A stretch of DNA of 64,000 nucleotides, taken from assembly GCF_021726515.1 (NCBI RefSeq), contig NZ_JAKKCJ010000002.1:496001-560000 (forward strand), read 5' to 3'. This DNA comes from Vibrio sp. CK2-1. Lineage in GTDB: Bacteria; Pseudomonadota; Gammaproteobacteria; Enterobacterales; Vibrionaceae. Below, piece by piece: positions 50,997 through 59,676 of this stretch. The position numbers and the translations under genes are program-made. Numbering within the stretch: position 1 is the first letter of the stretch; each line of letters starts with the position of its first letter. The notes below the pieces were generated by a model that worked only from the letters and a program-made list of their open reading frames with translations, searched no databases and had not been told where the DNA came from.

Positions 50997-51887
50997 TTAG
51001 CTTTGAACTAATCCCGCCAATTGATGCCAGTAGCCATTACATTGTTTGTTATCGGTAATAATGCGTTTTTGATTATCTTGATTGGCTTTAAAATCAGATA
51101 GGGTAGTTAAGGTTTCAATGCCTAGTGGACTTAAACGTACCACATCAACCAATCCTTGCATGCTTTGCAGATCATTGCCTAGGTTATAACAATAGCCAGA
51201 TTGAGTTTGGATGCCATTTAAGTTGAAGACCTCTTGCCCTTCTTGGCTGCTGACTTGAATTCCGGTTGGGTACTTAATGCAGCAAGTCTCACAATCATCT
51301 TTGGCCTTATCTTCAGCGCGAGCAGTAAAGCAACGAGCAGAGTAGGCTAAAGGTAAGTATCCGTAGCTGAACACTTCCACTTCAAATTGGTCACGAATAC
51401 CGATTTCATCACATTGTTCTAAAGTATTGCGTAGCCAGTCGCGAGATAATTCCACCGGCATACACCAGCGAATCATGCCTTGCTTGGCAAAGACTTTAAG
51501 CGTATGAGCATTATAAGTATTGACCGCAGCACCGACCACGAAAGGCACTTTCGCTTCGTATGCCAGTTGAATGCCAGACACATCGTTAGCTTCAATCGCA
51601 AAATCACCGTTATCGATGTATTTCTTCATTACATTAACTTCACTCGGCGCTTCTAATAACGCCATGGTAGACAATACTACTTGTTTACCAGATTGAGCTA
51701 AGTCTTTGGCGATATCAAACCATTGCGCAGGTTTCATCTCTCGACGTTTTGAGCACACCGTTTCGCCTAGGTAGATAATATCGGCTTGGCTATTTTTCGC
51801 TTGTTGGTAAAAGCTTTCTACATCGGCTTTGGGCCAAAAATAAAGAATAGGGCCAAGTGAGTACTGTAAGTTTTTTGCTTGAGTCAT
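50997..51887 (-). CDS. ubiV: Oxygen-independent ubiquinone hydroxylation protein UbiV (peptidase U32 family)
   Basis: 296-residue U32-family protein (YhbV). With UbiU it forms a 4Fe-4S heterodimer that hydroxylates ubiquinone precursors without O2, with UbiT as partner. The four iron-sulfur cysteines are present at 45, 186, 199 and 203; each is offset by six from the E. coli positions, so the spacing is conserved. AGGACA ribosome site before ATG 51887. It starts 13 nt after the ubiU stop: one minus-strand operon, ubiU then ubiV. Confidence 0.95.
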   Translation of the reverse strand: MTQAKNLQYSLGPILYFWPKADVESFYQQAKNSQADIIYLGETVCSKRREMKPAQWFDIAKDLAQSGKQVVLSTMALLEAPSEVNVMKKYIDNGDFAIEANDVSGIQLAYEAKVPFVVGAAVNTYNAHTLKVFAKQGMIRWCMPVELSRDWLRNTLEQCDEIGIRDQFEVEVFSYGYLPLAYSARCFTARAEDKAKDDCETCCIKYPTGIQVSSQEGQEVFNLNGIQTQSGYCYNLGNDLQSMQGLVDVVRLSPLGIETLTTLSDFKANQDNQKRIITDNKQCNGYWHQLAGLVQS

Positions 51888-51900
51888 TATCTTGTCCTAT

Positions 51901-52914
51901 CTACTGCCATTTACGATGATAAGCACCGAGCGTGGTTTGTGTGCCTTCGGATACATTGGCCAAGGCGGCATTCCATTGAGGTTCAACTTGATACGCTTCA
52001 GGATTCGCAAGATAGCGGTCGATAGCGGCGCGCCAAGTGCGAGTGACTTGTTCCACATAAGCTGGACTACGTTGACGACCTTCAATTTTTACCGAAGCGA
52101 CATTGGCAGCAAAAAGCTCAGGCAGCATGGATAATGTATTAAGACTGGTTGGCTCTTCTAACACGTGATAACGCTGATCTTCACCAGTAATATTGATATC
52201 AAATCGACCTTTGCAAAGGGTTGGGTAGCCTGCATTTTCACCTTCGCCATAACGGTCGATAAGAATGTCATTGAGTCGAGACTCTAAGCCTTCTTGGGTT
52301 TCTTGCCAGCGAACATATTTGGCAGGAGAACAAGCGCCGACGGTGTTTGGTGATTCTCCCGTTAGATATGAAGATAAGTAGCAACGGCCTTCCGCCATAA
52401 TGCATAGGCTGCCAAATGCAAACACTTCAAGCTCAACGCCTTGTGGAATATTACGTGAGAGTTGTTTTACTTGATGCATTGAAAGCACGCGGGGCAGTAC
52501 CACACGTTTAACATTAAAGTTGTTGGCGTAGAAGTTAACCGCTGCGCTGTTGGTAGCTGAAGCTTGAACCGATAAGTGCAGTTCCATGTCTGGATATTTA
52601 TTTGAGGCGTAGTCCAGTAAAGCAATATCCGCGATGATCAGAGCATCGACACCAAGATCGACTGCTTGATCGACCGCATTGGTCCAGCGTTCAAAGCCAT
52701 TTGGATGAGCAAATGTGTTTAACGCAACATGAATTTTTTTATTATGATCGTGTACGTACTGAACCGCTTTATCTAACTTCTTACCGTTAAAATTAAGTCC
52801 GGCAAAGTGACGTGCGTTGGTGTCATCTTTAAATCCAATGTAAACGGCATCCGCACCACAATCGATGGCCGTTTTGAGTGCCGGTAAATTACCCGCAGGG
52901 CAAAGTAGTTCCAT
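51901..52914 (-). CDS. ubiU: Oxygen-independent ubiquinone hydroxylation protein UbiU (peptidase U32 family)
   Basis: 337-residue YhbU homologue, partner of UbiV in anaerobic ubiquinone synthesis. Start MELLCPAGNLPALKTAIDCGADAVYIGF matches the family; the in-frame ATG at 52950 would add 12 unlikely residues. Candidate 4Fe-4S cysteines at 171, 178, 195 and 234 have the E. coli spacing (offset two). Also SVQASATNS and GRCYLSSYLTG segments. The 197-bp gap to the divergent ubiT gene should hold both promoters; I see no convincing FNR box. Confidence 0.95.
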   Translation of the reverse strand: MELLCPAGNLPALKTAIDCGADAVYIGFKDDTNARHFAGLNFNGKKLDKAVQYVHDHNKKIHVALNTFAHPNGFERWTNAVDQAVDLGVDALIIADIALLDYASNKYPDMELHLSVQASATNSAAVNFYANNFNVKRVVLPRVLSMHQVKQLSRNIPQGVELEVFAFGSLCIMAEGRCYLSSYLTGESPNTVGACSPAKYVRWQETQEGLESRLNDILIDRYGEGENAGYPTLCKGRFDINITGEDQRYHVLEEPTSLNTLSMLPELFAANVASVKIEGRQRSPAYVEQVTRTWRAAIDRYLANPEAYQVEPQWNAALANVSEGTQTTLGAYHRKWQ

Positions 52915-53111
52915 CCTTTTTTCCCTTATAAATTGTAGAATGGGCGTCATTTTATGGGATCTATCACCGTGGGAATTGATGTAAGGCAGGTTTCAGTTCG
53001 ATACCTCTACCTATAAAGTGGTTTTTTTATAAAAATGTGAGCTTTTTTGATTCAACACAGGTTCGTCGTAGTGTAGCCATGTAAAGTAAGACTCTTTATC
53101 ATGGAGGTATT

Positions 53112-53624
53112 ATGTTCTCACGTTTTCGTACTCAAGCTGTGGCTAATGCCGCGTCATTACTCGCTATTCCTAGTAAACTCATTCCGCAATCCATTCATAA
53201 TAAAGTGCTATTAGAAGGGCTAAAGCGTGTTTTTCATGAAGCACTAGAAGATGGTGATTTTGAGTTCTTGCAAGACCGTTGGTTAAAGGTATCGATTAGC
53301 GATATCGGTTTAAGTTGGATGATCAGCTTTGATGATGGCAATTTGATTGTGTCAGATAAACCTCAACAGCAAGATGTCAGTTTTTCTGGTCGCTTGAACG
53401 ATATGGTTTTGATTGCGGGCCGCAAAGAAGATCCCGATACCTTATTCTTCCAACGACGCCTAAAAATTGAAGGGGATACTGAGCTTGGGCTAGAAGTGAA
53501 GAATTTAATGGATAGCTTAGATTTAGATTCACTGCCTAAACCAGTCACTCAAACCATGCAGCAATTAGCAAGCTTTGTTCAACAAGGCCTAGTGGAACAA
53601 CCCTCACAAACAGCGGTAGCGTAA
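53112..53624 (+). CDS. ubiT: Ubiquinone biosynthesis accessory factor UbiT (SCP2 domain)
   Basis: 170-residue SCP2-fold lipid-binding protein (YhbT), thought to hold or deliver hydrophobic ubiquinone intermediates to UbiU-UbiV. Visible: LKVSISDIGLSWMISFDDGNLIVS, VSFSGRLNDMVLIAGRKEDPDTLFFQRRLKIEGDTELGLEVKNLMDSLDL, the core of the SCP2 pattern. GGAGG ribosome site. Divergent from ubiUV, the layout known from E. coli. Confidence 0.94.
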   Translation: MFSRFRTQAVANAASLLAIPSKLIPQSIHNKVLLEGLKRVFHEALEDGDFEFLQDRWLKVSISDIGLSWMISFDDGNLIVSDKPQQQDVSFSGRLNDMVLIAGRKEDPDTLFFQRRLKIEGDTELGLEVKNLMDSLDLDSLPKPVTQTMQQLASFVQQGLVEQPSQTAVA

Positions 53625-53658
53625 ACTCGAATCTTGACGTTCCTTGTATATAGAAACT

Positions 53659-53669
53659 ACTTGGGTATA
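53659..53669. repeat. Solo end of the TATACCCAAGT element
   Basis: ACTTGGGTATA, identical to the right end of the element at 19835-20101; located 35 bp after ubiT without a visible partner end. Confidence 0.5.
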
Positions 53670-53778
53670 AATGTCTGCTTTTTGAGTTTGCCCACAATTG
53701 ATGTGAGAAAAGTGAGAATGATGGCGTGATTCGGTATAGAATTCACTCCCTATTTTCACAATCATAATGAGAGTCACC

Positions 53779-54291
53779 ATGCAAATTCGTACCGAAGCTC
53801 CGGCTGATATTTTAACGATAGATGCATTACTAAAAGCGGCCTTTCCAACGCCAGCAGAAGCTAAGCTCGTTCGCGCTTTACGTGAAAACAGCCGCTTTAC
53901 GCTTTCGCTAGTCGCTTGTAGTGATGAAGGTGAAGTGATTGGCCATGCTCTATTTACGCCAGTGACGGTCGATGGTGAAGACTATGGTTGGCAAGGTTTA
54001 GCGCCGGTTGCGATAAAAGAATCTCATCGCGGCCAAGGTATTGCAGAGCAGTTAATCCGTTCGGGGTTTGATTCGTTACTTGAATTTGGTTATTCCGCTT
54101 GTGTGGTACTGGGTGAACCTAACTACTATTCACGCTTTGGTTTTAAGAATGCGGAATTGTTCGGTTTAGCTTCTATTTATAATCAAATGCCGGAATTTAC
54201 CCCAGGTGCATTTCAGGTTATCGCATTAGATGATGGCGCTTTAGAAGGTAAGTCAGGCTTGGTAGAATATAGCCCTGAGTTCCAAGGTTAG
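53779..54291 (+). CDS. GNAT family N-acetyltransferase (YhbS-like)
   Basis: 170-residue Gcn5-related acetyltransferase close to E. coli YhbS, which is also beside ubiT. Acetyl-CoA-binding motif LAPVAIKESHRGQGIAEQLIRSG (~residues 73-95), then GYSACVVLGEPNYYSRFGF typical of the YhbS branch. ATG 53779 (MQIRTEAPAD) has GAGAG 5 nt upstream; ATG 53767 lacks a ribosome site. Substrate unknown. The next gene, holD, begins 7 nt later. Confidence 0.88.
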   Translation: MQIRTEAPADILTIDALLKAAFPTPAEAKLVRALRENSRFTLSLVACSDEGEVIGHALFTPVTVDGEDYGWQGLAPVAIKESHRGQGIAEQLIRSGFDSLLEFGYSACVVLGEPNYYSRFGFKNAELFGLASIYNQMPEFTPGAFQVIALDDGALEGKSGLVEYSPEFQG

Positions 54292-54298
54292 TAATATC

Positions 54299-54754
54299 AT
54301 GTTTGACGATTCCAATTCAGAGCTACACCAACCAGAGCTACGCCAACAAAGCTATTTAAAGGAAATGGGCATTTCAACCTTTGAAGTCGCCCATCCTGAT
54401 AAGCTAGAAGGTTATCAATCTCCCAGTATTAGCTTGCCAAATGACTGCGCTTTATTGCTGGTGGCAGAGACGTGCCCGCAAGGTGAAGATGCTACGCTGT
54501 TTATTAAAGTATTAGCCAGTATGAAGTTGCAGCCAGAGCAAGCCTTGCATTTAACCCCCGGGCAATTAGCTCAATTGCAGCAGCATAGTCTCAATTGGGT
54601 GTGGTTTGCCGGCTGCGATGATGGAATCCCAAGCAATGATGATCTCCCTCAATGGGACTCGGTGAAGTCGCTGCATTCTCCTGCACTCAGTGCGATTCAT
54701 GGTAATACTCAAAACCGCCGAGATCTTTGGCAGCAGATTTGTTCTTATGACTAA
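54299..54754 (+). CDS. holD: DNA polymerase III psi subunit
   Basis: 151-residue psi subunit linking the clamp loader to chi and SSB. The family is fast-evolving; recognition rests on the QQSYLKEMGISTFEVAHPDKL start, central LLLVAETCP, WVWFAGC, and its conserved place immediately before rimI. Its last 8 bases overlap the start of rimI, indicating coupled translation. The first ~15 residues resemble the clamp-loader-binding tail by position only. Confidence 0.9.
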   Translation: MFDDSNSELHQPELRQQSYLKEMGISTFEVAHPDKLEGYQSPSISLPNDCALLLVAETCPQGEDATLFIKVLASMKLQPEQALHLTPGQLAQLQQHSLNWVWFAGCDDGIPSNDDLPQWDSVKSLHSPALSAIHGNTQNRRDLWQQICSYD

Positions 54755-55244
54755 TAACCTTCGTATTACACCGCTACAAACTGAGCAGCTAGATTCCGTG
54801 TGGCAAATTGAGCAAATTGCTCATAGCCATCCTTGGTCGGAATCGATGATCCGCGATCTATCTCATCAAAATTCAGCCAACTCTAGTAAGTATCAATTTG
54901 CGTTGTGGGCCGATGAGCAATTGGTCGGTTATCTGTATAGCCAAAATATTGTTGGTGAAGTGACATTACTGACCATTGCGGTGGATCCTAGCCAGCAAGG
55001 TAAAGGCTATGGACGAACACTGATTGAGCATTTAATCGAACATAGTGAAAACGCCAATGCCGAGGGTATTTGGTTGGAAGTTCGAGAAAGTAATCGTGGC
55101 GCGTATCATTTGTACGAGTCGCTTGGCTTTAATGAAATCGATCGTCGCGTCAACTACTACCCTTCAACAAAGAACAGCAGTGGTAAAGAAGATGCCATCA
55201 TCATGAATTTGATCTTGGATGATGATTTTAATCCCTTCGCTTAA
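54747..55244 (+). CDS. rimI: Ribosomal protein S18-alanine N-acetyltransferase RimI
   Basis: 165-residue GNAT enzyme that acetylates the N-terminal Ala of S18. Start MTNNLRITPLQTEQLDSVWQIEQIAHSHPWSE, acetyl-CoA loop DPSQQGKGYGRTLIEHLIE (~residues 80-100), and WLEVRESNRGAYHLYESLGF. The start ATG 54747 overlaps the end of holD by 8 nt. The C-terminal ~15 residues extend slightly past the E. coli protein. Confidence 0.95.
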   Translation: MTNNLRITPLQTEQLDSVWQIEQIAHSHPWSESMIRDLSHQNSANSSKYQFALWADEQLVGYLYSQNIVGEVTLLTIAVDPSQQGKGYGRTLIEHLIEHSENANAEGIWLEVRESNRGAYHLYESLGFNEIDRRVNYYPSTKNSSGKEDAIIMNLILDDDFNPFA

Positions 55245-55407
55245 CTAACCATTAAATAGGTTGAGCCTGAAACTGTGATGAGTTTGGGCTTTCAACTAGA
55301 GTTATCACAAATTTTGCGTATAATTCGCCCATCTCACATTTGTGATCCTATTATCTATCATATTGACGTTCTCAGTATGAGTATGAACAAAGTATAAGGT
55401 TTCCTTC

Positions 55408-56988
55408 ATGTCTTTCCTTTCTGAAGTTGGCAAGCGTCGTACGTTTGCGATCATCTCTCACCCGGATGCGGGTAAAACCACCATCACTGAAAAAGTATTG
55501 TTATTCGGAAACGCTTTGCAAAAAGCAGGTACGGTTAAAGGTCGTGGTTCAAACCAACATGCCAAATCTGACTGGATGGAAATGGAAAAAGAACGTGGTA
55601 TTTCGGTTACTACTTCTGTTATGCAGTTCCCATACAACGATTGCCTAGTAAACCTACTGGATACTCCGGGACACGAAGATTTCTCGGAAGATACTTACCG
55701 TACGTTAACCGCAGTGGATTCTTGCTTGATGGTTATCGATGCGGCAAAAGGTGTCGAAGACCGTACTCGTAAATTGATGGAAGTAACCCGTTTGCGTGAT
55801 ACGCCAATTGTTACCTTTATGAACAAATGTGACCGTGATACGCGTGATCCAATGGATTTGCTCGATGAAGTAGAAAGCGAATTAAAAATGGCTTGTGCAC
55901 CGGTTTCATGGCCGATTGGTAGCGGTAAAGAATTTAAGGGCGTTTATCACATTCACCGTGATGAAACGATCCTTTATGCAACAGGTCAAGGTCACACGAT
56001 TCAAGAAGTTCGTACCATTAAAGGGCTTGATAACCCTGAGCTTGATACTGCGATTGGTGAAGAAGTGGCTGAGCAATTACGCGAAGATCTAGAGCTAGTG
56101 ATTGGCGCGGCTCACGAGTTTGACCAAGATCTTTTCCTGAAAGGCGAATTAACACCAGTATTCTTCGGTACCGCTCTGGGTAACTTTGGTGTCGATCACA
56201 TGCTAACCGGTTTAACCGAGTGGGCTCCTGCGCCACTTGCTCGTGAAGCCAATGAACGTACCGTAGAAGCGAAAGAAGAAAAATTCTCAGGCTTTGTATT
56301 TAAGATTCAAGCAAACATGGATCCTAAGCACCGTGACCGTATCGCTTTCATGCGTATCGTATCGGGGACTTATACTCAGGGCATGAAAATGAATCATGTT
56401 CGTACCGGTAAAATGGTTAACATTTCTGATGCAGTAACCTTTATGGCCGGTGACCGTTCTCGCGCAGAACATGCTTATGCTGGTGATATTATTGGTTTGC
56501 ACAACCACGGTACGATTCAGATTGGTGATACCTTTACTCAAGGTGAGGCGTTGAAGTTTGCTGGTATTCCTAACTTTGCGCCAGAATTGTTCCGTCGTAT
56601 TCGTCTACGTGATCCGCTAAAACAAAAGCAATTGCTTAAAGGCTTAGTACAGCTTTCTGAAGAAGGCGCAGTACAGGTATTCCGTCCACTACAAAATAAC
56701 GATCTGATTGTAGGTGCGGTCGGTGTGCTTCAGTTTGACGTGGTTGTGGCGCGTTTAAAATCGGAATACAACGTAGAAGCGATTTATGAAAGCGTGAATG
56801 TGGCAACCGCTCGTTGGGTTGAATGCGATGATGAGAAAAAACTGGATGAGTTTAAACGTAAGAACCAAACTAACTTAGCGTTGGATGGCGGTGATAACTT
56901 ATCTTACGTTGCGCCGACTATGGTTAACTTAAACTTAGCCAAAGAACGTTTCCCTGATATTGAGTTCCGTGCGACACGTGAGCACTAA
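55408..56988 (+). CDS. prfC: Peptide chain release factor 3
   Basis: 526-residue translational GTPase that recycles RF1/RF2 from the ribosome. G domain: [12 protein letters not shown] (P-loop), [37 protein letters not shown]; then domains II and III with [19 protein letters not shown]. Full length. ATG 55408 with AAGG upstream. It has a terminator; the heptamer array follows that. Confidence 0.98.
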   Translation: MSFLSEVGKRRTFAIISHPDAGKTTITEKVLLFGNALQKAGTVKGRGSNQHAKSDWMEMEKERGISVTTSVMQFPYNDCLVNLLDTPGHEDFSEDTYRTLTAVDSCLMVIDAAKGVEDRTRKLMEVTRLRDTPIVTFMNKCDRDTRDPMDLLDEVESELKMACAPVSWPIGSGKEFKGVYHIHRDETILYATGQGHTIQEVRTIKGLDNPELDTAIGEEVAEQLREDLELVIGAAHEFDQDLFLKGELTPVFFGTALGNFGVDHMLTGLTEWAPAPLAREANERTVEAKEEKFSGFVFKIQANMDPKHRDRIAFMRIVSGTYTQGMKMNHVRTGKMVNISDAVTFMAGDRSRAEHAYAGDIIGLHNHGTIQIGDTFTQGEALKFAGIPNFAPELFRRIRLRDPLKQKQLLKGLVQLSEEGAVQVFRPLQNNDLIVGAVGVLQFDVVVARLKSEYNVEAIYESVNVATARWVECDDEKKLDEFKRKNQTNLALDGGDNLSYVAPTMVNLNLAKERFPDIEFRATREH

Positions 56989-57028
56989 GTAGTATTCATA
57001 CTTAGTGAGCAATATTGAAGTTATAACC

Positions 57029-57057
57029 AAAAGGGTTGGCGTAGTGCCAGCCCTTTT
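57029..57057 (+). terminator. prfC terminator
   Basis: AAAAGGGTTGGC (57029-57040) pairs with GCCAGCCCTTTT (57046-57057), one wobble. Confidence 0.88.
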
Positions 57058-57070
57058 GCTTTAATTGTGT

Positions 57071-57123
57071 CGAGACACGAGACACGAGACACGAGACACG
57101 AGACACGAGACACGAGACACGAG
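57071..57123. repeat. (CGAGACA)x7 tandem heptamer array (CGAG repeat locus 6)
   Basis: Seven exact copies of CGAGACA (57071-57119) plus a partial CGAG (57120-57123). The last unit contributes the GAGGA ribosome site of the small gene at 57130. The frame of that gene is open through the array back to GTG 57067, but there is no ribosome site there. Same CGAGNNN word as in the other CGAG loci. Confidence 0.95.
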
Positions 57124-57129
57124 GACGTT

Positions 57130-57285
57130 ATGTTATTAGCAAAATTAAAACACTGGCTGGCACGCTATGATGCATGGTGTGAAGAGCTCGGTTTAACGCC
57201 AGAGCATAAACGTAGTTGCTGTGCTTATCGTCCTGATCCGGCGCATACTACCAAGCCGACCGATAAAAACGACTTTAATGCCTAA
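57130..57285 (+). CDS. Small conserved-type protein upstream of tatD (DUF5363-like)
   Basis: 51 residues beginning MLLAKLKHWLARYDAWCEEL, then GLTPEHKRSCCAYRPDP. From memory this pattern (W-A-x-Y-D-x-W/F-C-x-E-L-G-L-T-P) belongs to short uncharacterised proteins of the DUF5363 type found next to tatD in vibrios and Pasteurellaceae; that needs a profile search. GAGGA 4 nt before ATG 57130. It overlaps the tatD start by 8 nt, so it is very probably translated and coupled to tatD. No signal peptide or membrane segment; function unknown. Confidence 0.7.
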   Translation: MLLAKLKHWLARYDAWCEELGLTPEHKRSCCAYRPDPAHTTKPTDKNDFNA

Positions 57286-58126
57286 TCACACCTTTATCGA
57301 TACCCATTGCCATTTCGACTTTCCTGTTTTTTCAGATCTCAATAAAGAGTTAGCTAAAGCGCAAGAAGCCGGAGTGTGCAAGATAGTCATTCCAGCGACT
57401 CAGCAATCCGGTTGGGAACATTTACAATCGCTGTCAGAACAACACTCTTCACTTTATTATTCCCTAGGCCTACATCCTTATTTTCTAGAGCAGCACAATT
57501 GTCTAGATCAACACCGTTTTTTAGACCAACACCGTTTTTTAAACCAAAATAGCGAATCCTCGCTTGAGCAACTTGATAAGGCGTTAACTCAAAGGGATCT
57601 TAAGTGTGTTGCGGTAGGAGAGTGCGGTTTAGATTTTATGCTCGATGCGCCACTGTTAACTGAACAGAATATTCAAAAGCAATACCAGCTCTTTGATGGC
57701 CAACTACAACTTGCGATTAAACACGACTTGCCACTTATTATTCATGCGCGTAAATCTCACGATAAGATCTTGCAACGCTTGCGAAATAACCCTCCACAAA
57801 AAGGTGGTGTCATTCACGCTTTTTCAGGAAGTTATCAGCAGGCATTGGAATATGTGAAATTAGGCTTCTATATTGGAGTGGGCGGGGTAATTACTTACCA
57901 ACGGGCGAATAAAACTCGTCAAGCAATTGCTCAATTACCACTAAACCGTTTAGTGCTTGAAACCGATGCGCCAGATATGCCGGTTTTTGGTTACCAAGGT
58001 CAACCGAATCATCCTGCACATTTGTTAGACATATTTGACTCATTATGTGTATTACGCAAAGAGCAAAAATCCGAGATTGCCAAGCAACTTTGGTATAACA
58101 GTTGCCAGTTATTTCAAATTGAGTGA
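57278..58126 (+). CDS. TatD family metal-dependent hydrolase (YjjV-like)
   Basis: 282-residue TIM-barrel hydrolase; TatD proteins act as metal-dependent 3'-5' DNases or related hydrolases. Metal-binding segments: FIDTHCHFDFP at the start, AVGECGLDF, LIIHARKSHDK, VIHAFSGSYQQA and LVLETDAPDMP. The GVGGVITYQRANKTR segment places it nearest YjjV, which in E. coli also lies near the deo genes. ATG 57278 overlaps the preceding small gene. It carries a hexapeptide repeat insertion (LDQHRF twice, with degenerate flanking copies) after GLHPYF. Confidence 0.9.
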   Translation: MPNHTFIDTHCHFDFPVFSDLNKELAKAQEAGVCKIVIPATQQSGWEHLQSLSEQHSSLYYSLGLHPYFLEQHNCLDQHRFLDQHRFLNQNSESSLEQLDKALTQRDLKCVAVGECGLDFMLDAPLLTEQNIQKQYQLFDGQLQLAIKHDLPLIIHARKSHDKILQRLRNNPPQKGGVIHAFSGSYQQALEYVKLGFYIGVGGVITYQRANKTRQAIAQLPLNRLVLETDAPDMPVFGYQGQPNHPAHLLDIFDSLCVLRKEQKSEIAKQLWYNSCQLFQIE

Positions 58127-58150
58127 TAAATTTGATGAATATAAAGCAAC

Positions 58151-58283
58151 CGTTTGCTTTGCTGTCAATATGAAAAAAGCAAACGTTTGGTGATATAGAT
58201 CACGCGATATTATGTTTTTCATTTAATTTTCATAAATAAGTGTGATTTCGGTATTACTTTGTTACCTATTGTCAGAGTATAAT
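58151..58283 (+). promoter_or_regulatory. CRP/CytR-type control region of the nucleoside transporter
   Basis: TATAAT at 58278-58283 lacks a good -35. TGTGA at 58241-58245 (CRP half-site centred at 58248.5, about -41.5) and GGTGATATAGATCACG (58189-58204, centre 58196.5, about -93.5) are 52 bp apart, the spacing of CytR-controlled deo/nup promoters. Between them TTTTCAT is directly repeated (58216 and 58227), 6 of 8 matches to the CytR octamer GTTGCATT. Upstream, CGTTTGCTTT (58151-58160) is perfectly inverted as AAAGCAAACG (58176-58185), and GCAAACGTTTG (58179-58189) resembles a PurR/LacI-family operator. Confidence 0.6.
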
Positions 58284-58348
58284 CGCCCCCGCTTTCGAGC
58301 CCTGAAACACTTTTAATCAATTCACTACAAATAAGGAAGCCATATACC

Positions 58349-59602
58349 ATGAGCCTGGTTATGAGCATTGTCGGTATGATTTTTCTGCTTGCTGTAGCAG
58401 TACTATTCTCTGACAACCGCAAAGCAATTAATTTACGAACTGTAGGTGGCGCATTTGCCATTCAATTCTGTTTAGGTGCATTCGTTCTTTACGTCCCTTG
58501 GGGTAAAGATCTACTTGCGTCAATGACAAACGGTGTTCAACACGTTTACGATTTCGGAAATGAAGGTATTGGGTTCCTTTTTGGTAACTTAGTGAACTTC
58601 TCTGTTGACGGTATCGGCTTCATTTTTGCATTCAAAGTTTTACCGACCGTTATCTTCTTCTCTGCACTTATCTCTGTTTTATACAACATCGGCGTAATGC
58701 AGATCGTTATTAAACTGTTAGGTGGTGGTTTGCAGAAAGCACTAGGTACTTCTCGTGCGGAATCAATGTCTGCAACGGCTAACATCTTCGTTGGTCAAAC
58801 AGAAGCACCATTAGTAGTTCGTCCATTTGTTCCTAAGATGACTCAATCTGAACTTTTCGCAGTAATGTGTGGTGGTTTGGCTTCAGTTGCTGGTGGTGTA
58901 ATGGCGGGTTACGCAGCTATGGGTGTACCACTTTCTTACCTAATCGCAGCATCTTTCATGGCGGCACCTGGTGGTCTACTATTTGCAAAAATCATCAAGC
59001 CTGAAACCGATGAGCCAATCGAGCAACTTGCTGACGCTCAATCTGATGAAGATGACAAGCCTGTAAACGTGATTGACGCTGCCGCTGTTGGTGCATCATC
59101 TGGTTTGCAACTTGCACTAAACATTGGTGCGATGCTACTTGCTTTCATCGGCTTAATCGCTTTACTTAACGGCATCTTAGGTGGCGTTGGTGGTTGGTTC
59201 GGTATGCCGGATCTAACACTAGAACTTATCCTAGGTTATGTTTTTGCACCTGTAGCTTGGTTGATTGGTGTTCCTTGGAACGAAGCAATTCTAGCGGGTT
59301 CATTCATCGGTCAGAAAACTATCCTGAATGAGTTTGTTGCTTACTCTAACTTTGCACCATACCTAGCAGATGGCGCGACTATGGTTCTTTCTGAGAAAAC
59401 TAAAGCAATCATTTCTTTTGCTCTATGTGGTTTCGCGAACCTATCATCGATTGCGATTCTACTTGGTGGTCTTGGTAGCCTTGCTCCAGCTCGCCGTTCA
59501 GATATTGCGCAAATGGGTATGAAAGCAATCCTTGCTGGTACATTATCTAACTTAATGGCAGCAACCATTGCAGGCTTCTTCATCACTCTACAAGCACTAT
59601 AA
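58349..59602 (+). CDS. Concentrative nucleoside transporter, NupC family
   Basis: 417-residue inner-membrane CNT transporter, very close to the structurally characterised V. cholerae vcCNT, which imports pyrimidine and purine nucleosides with sodium. Key segments: [45 protein letters not shown] (nucleoside and sodium site residues, ~residues 151-167), [37 protein letters not shown] and [17 protein letters not shown] short charged loop (~225-245) separates the membrane halves. Upstream CRP/CytR-like sites and downstream deoCABD indicate a nucleoside uptake and catabolism unit. Confidence 0.95.
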   Translation: MSLVMSIVGMIFLLAVAVLFSDNRKAINLRTVGGAFAIQFCLGAFVLYVPWGKDLLASMTNGVQHVYDFGNEGIGFLFGNLVNFSVDGIGFIFAFKVLPTVIFFSALISVLYNIGVMQIVIKLLGGGLQKALGTSRAESMSATANIFVGQTEAPLVVRPFVPKMTQSELFAVMCGGLASVAGGVMAGYAAMGVPLSYLIAASFMAAPGGLLFAKIIKPETDEPIEQLADAQSDEDDKPVNVIDAAAVGASSGLQLALNIGAMLLAFIGLIALLNGILGGVGGWFGMPDLTLELILGYVFAPVAWLIGVPWNEAILAGSFIGQKTILNEFVAYSNFAPYLADGATMVLSEKTKAIISFALCGFANLSSIAILLGGLGSLAPARRSDIAQMGMKAILAGTLSNLMAATIAGFFITLQAL

Positions 59603-59641
59603 GTAAGAGTTACTATATATAGACGCCGTTATACGTAAATC

Positions 59642-59674
59642 AAAGCCGTAGCATGAACTTGCTACGGCTTTTTG
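59642..59674 (+). terminator. Terminator of the nucleoside transporter gene
   Basis: AAAGCCGTAGC (59642-59652) pairs with GCTACGGCTTT (59661-59671), followed by TTG. Confidence 0.9.
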
Positions 59675-59676
59675 CG

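Noticed and set aside
52951..53111. FNR box between ubiU and ubiT
   Set aside because: TTGAT words occur (52977, 53048) but none has the matching ATCAA half at the proper spacing.
57071..57123. CRISPR-like array
   Set aside because: The unit is 7 bp with no spacers, so it is a simple tandem repeat.
57067..57129. N-terminal (RHETRDT)-repeat extension of the small protein
   Set aside because: The frame is open through the heptamers, but GTG 57067 has no ribosome site, while ATG 57130 has GAGGA. The extension is an effect of 3 x 7-bp periodicity.
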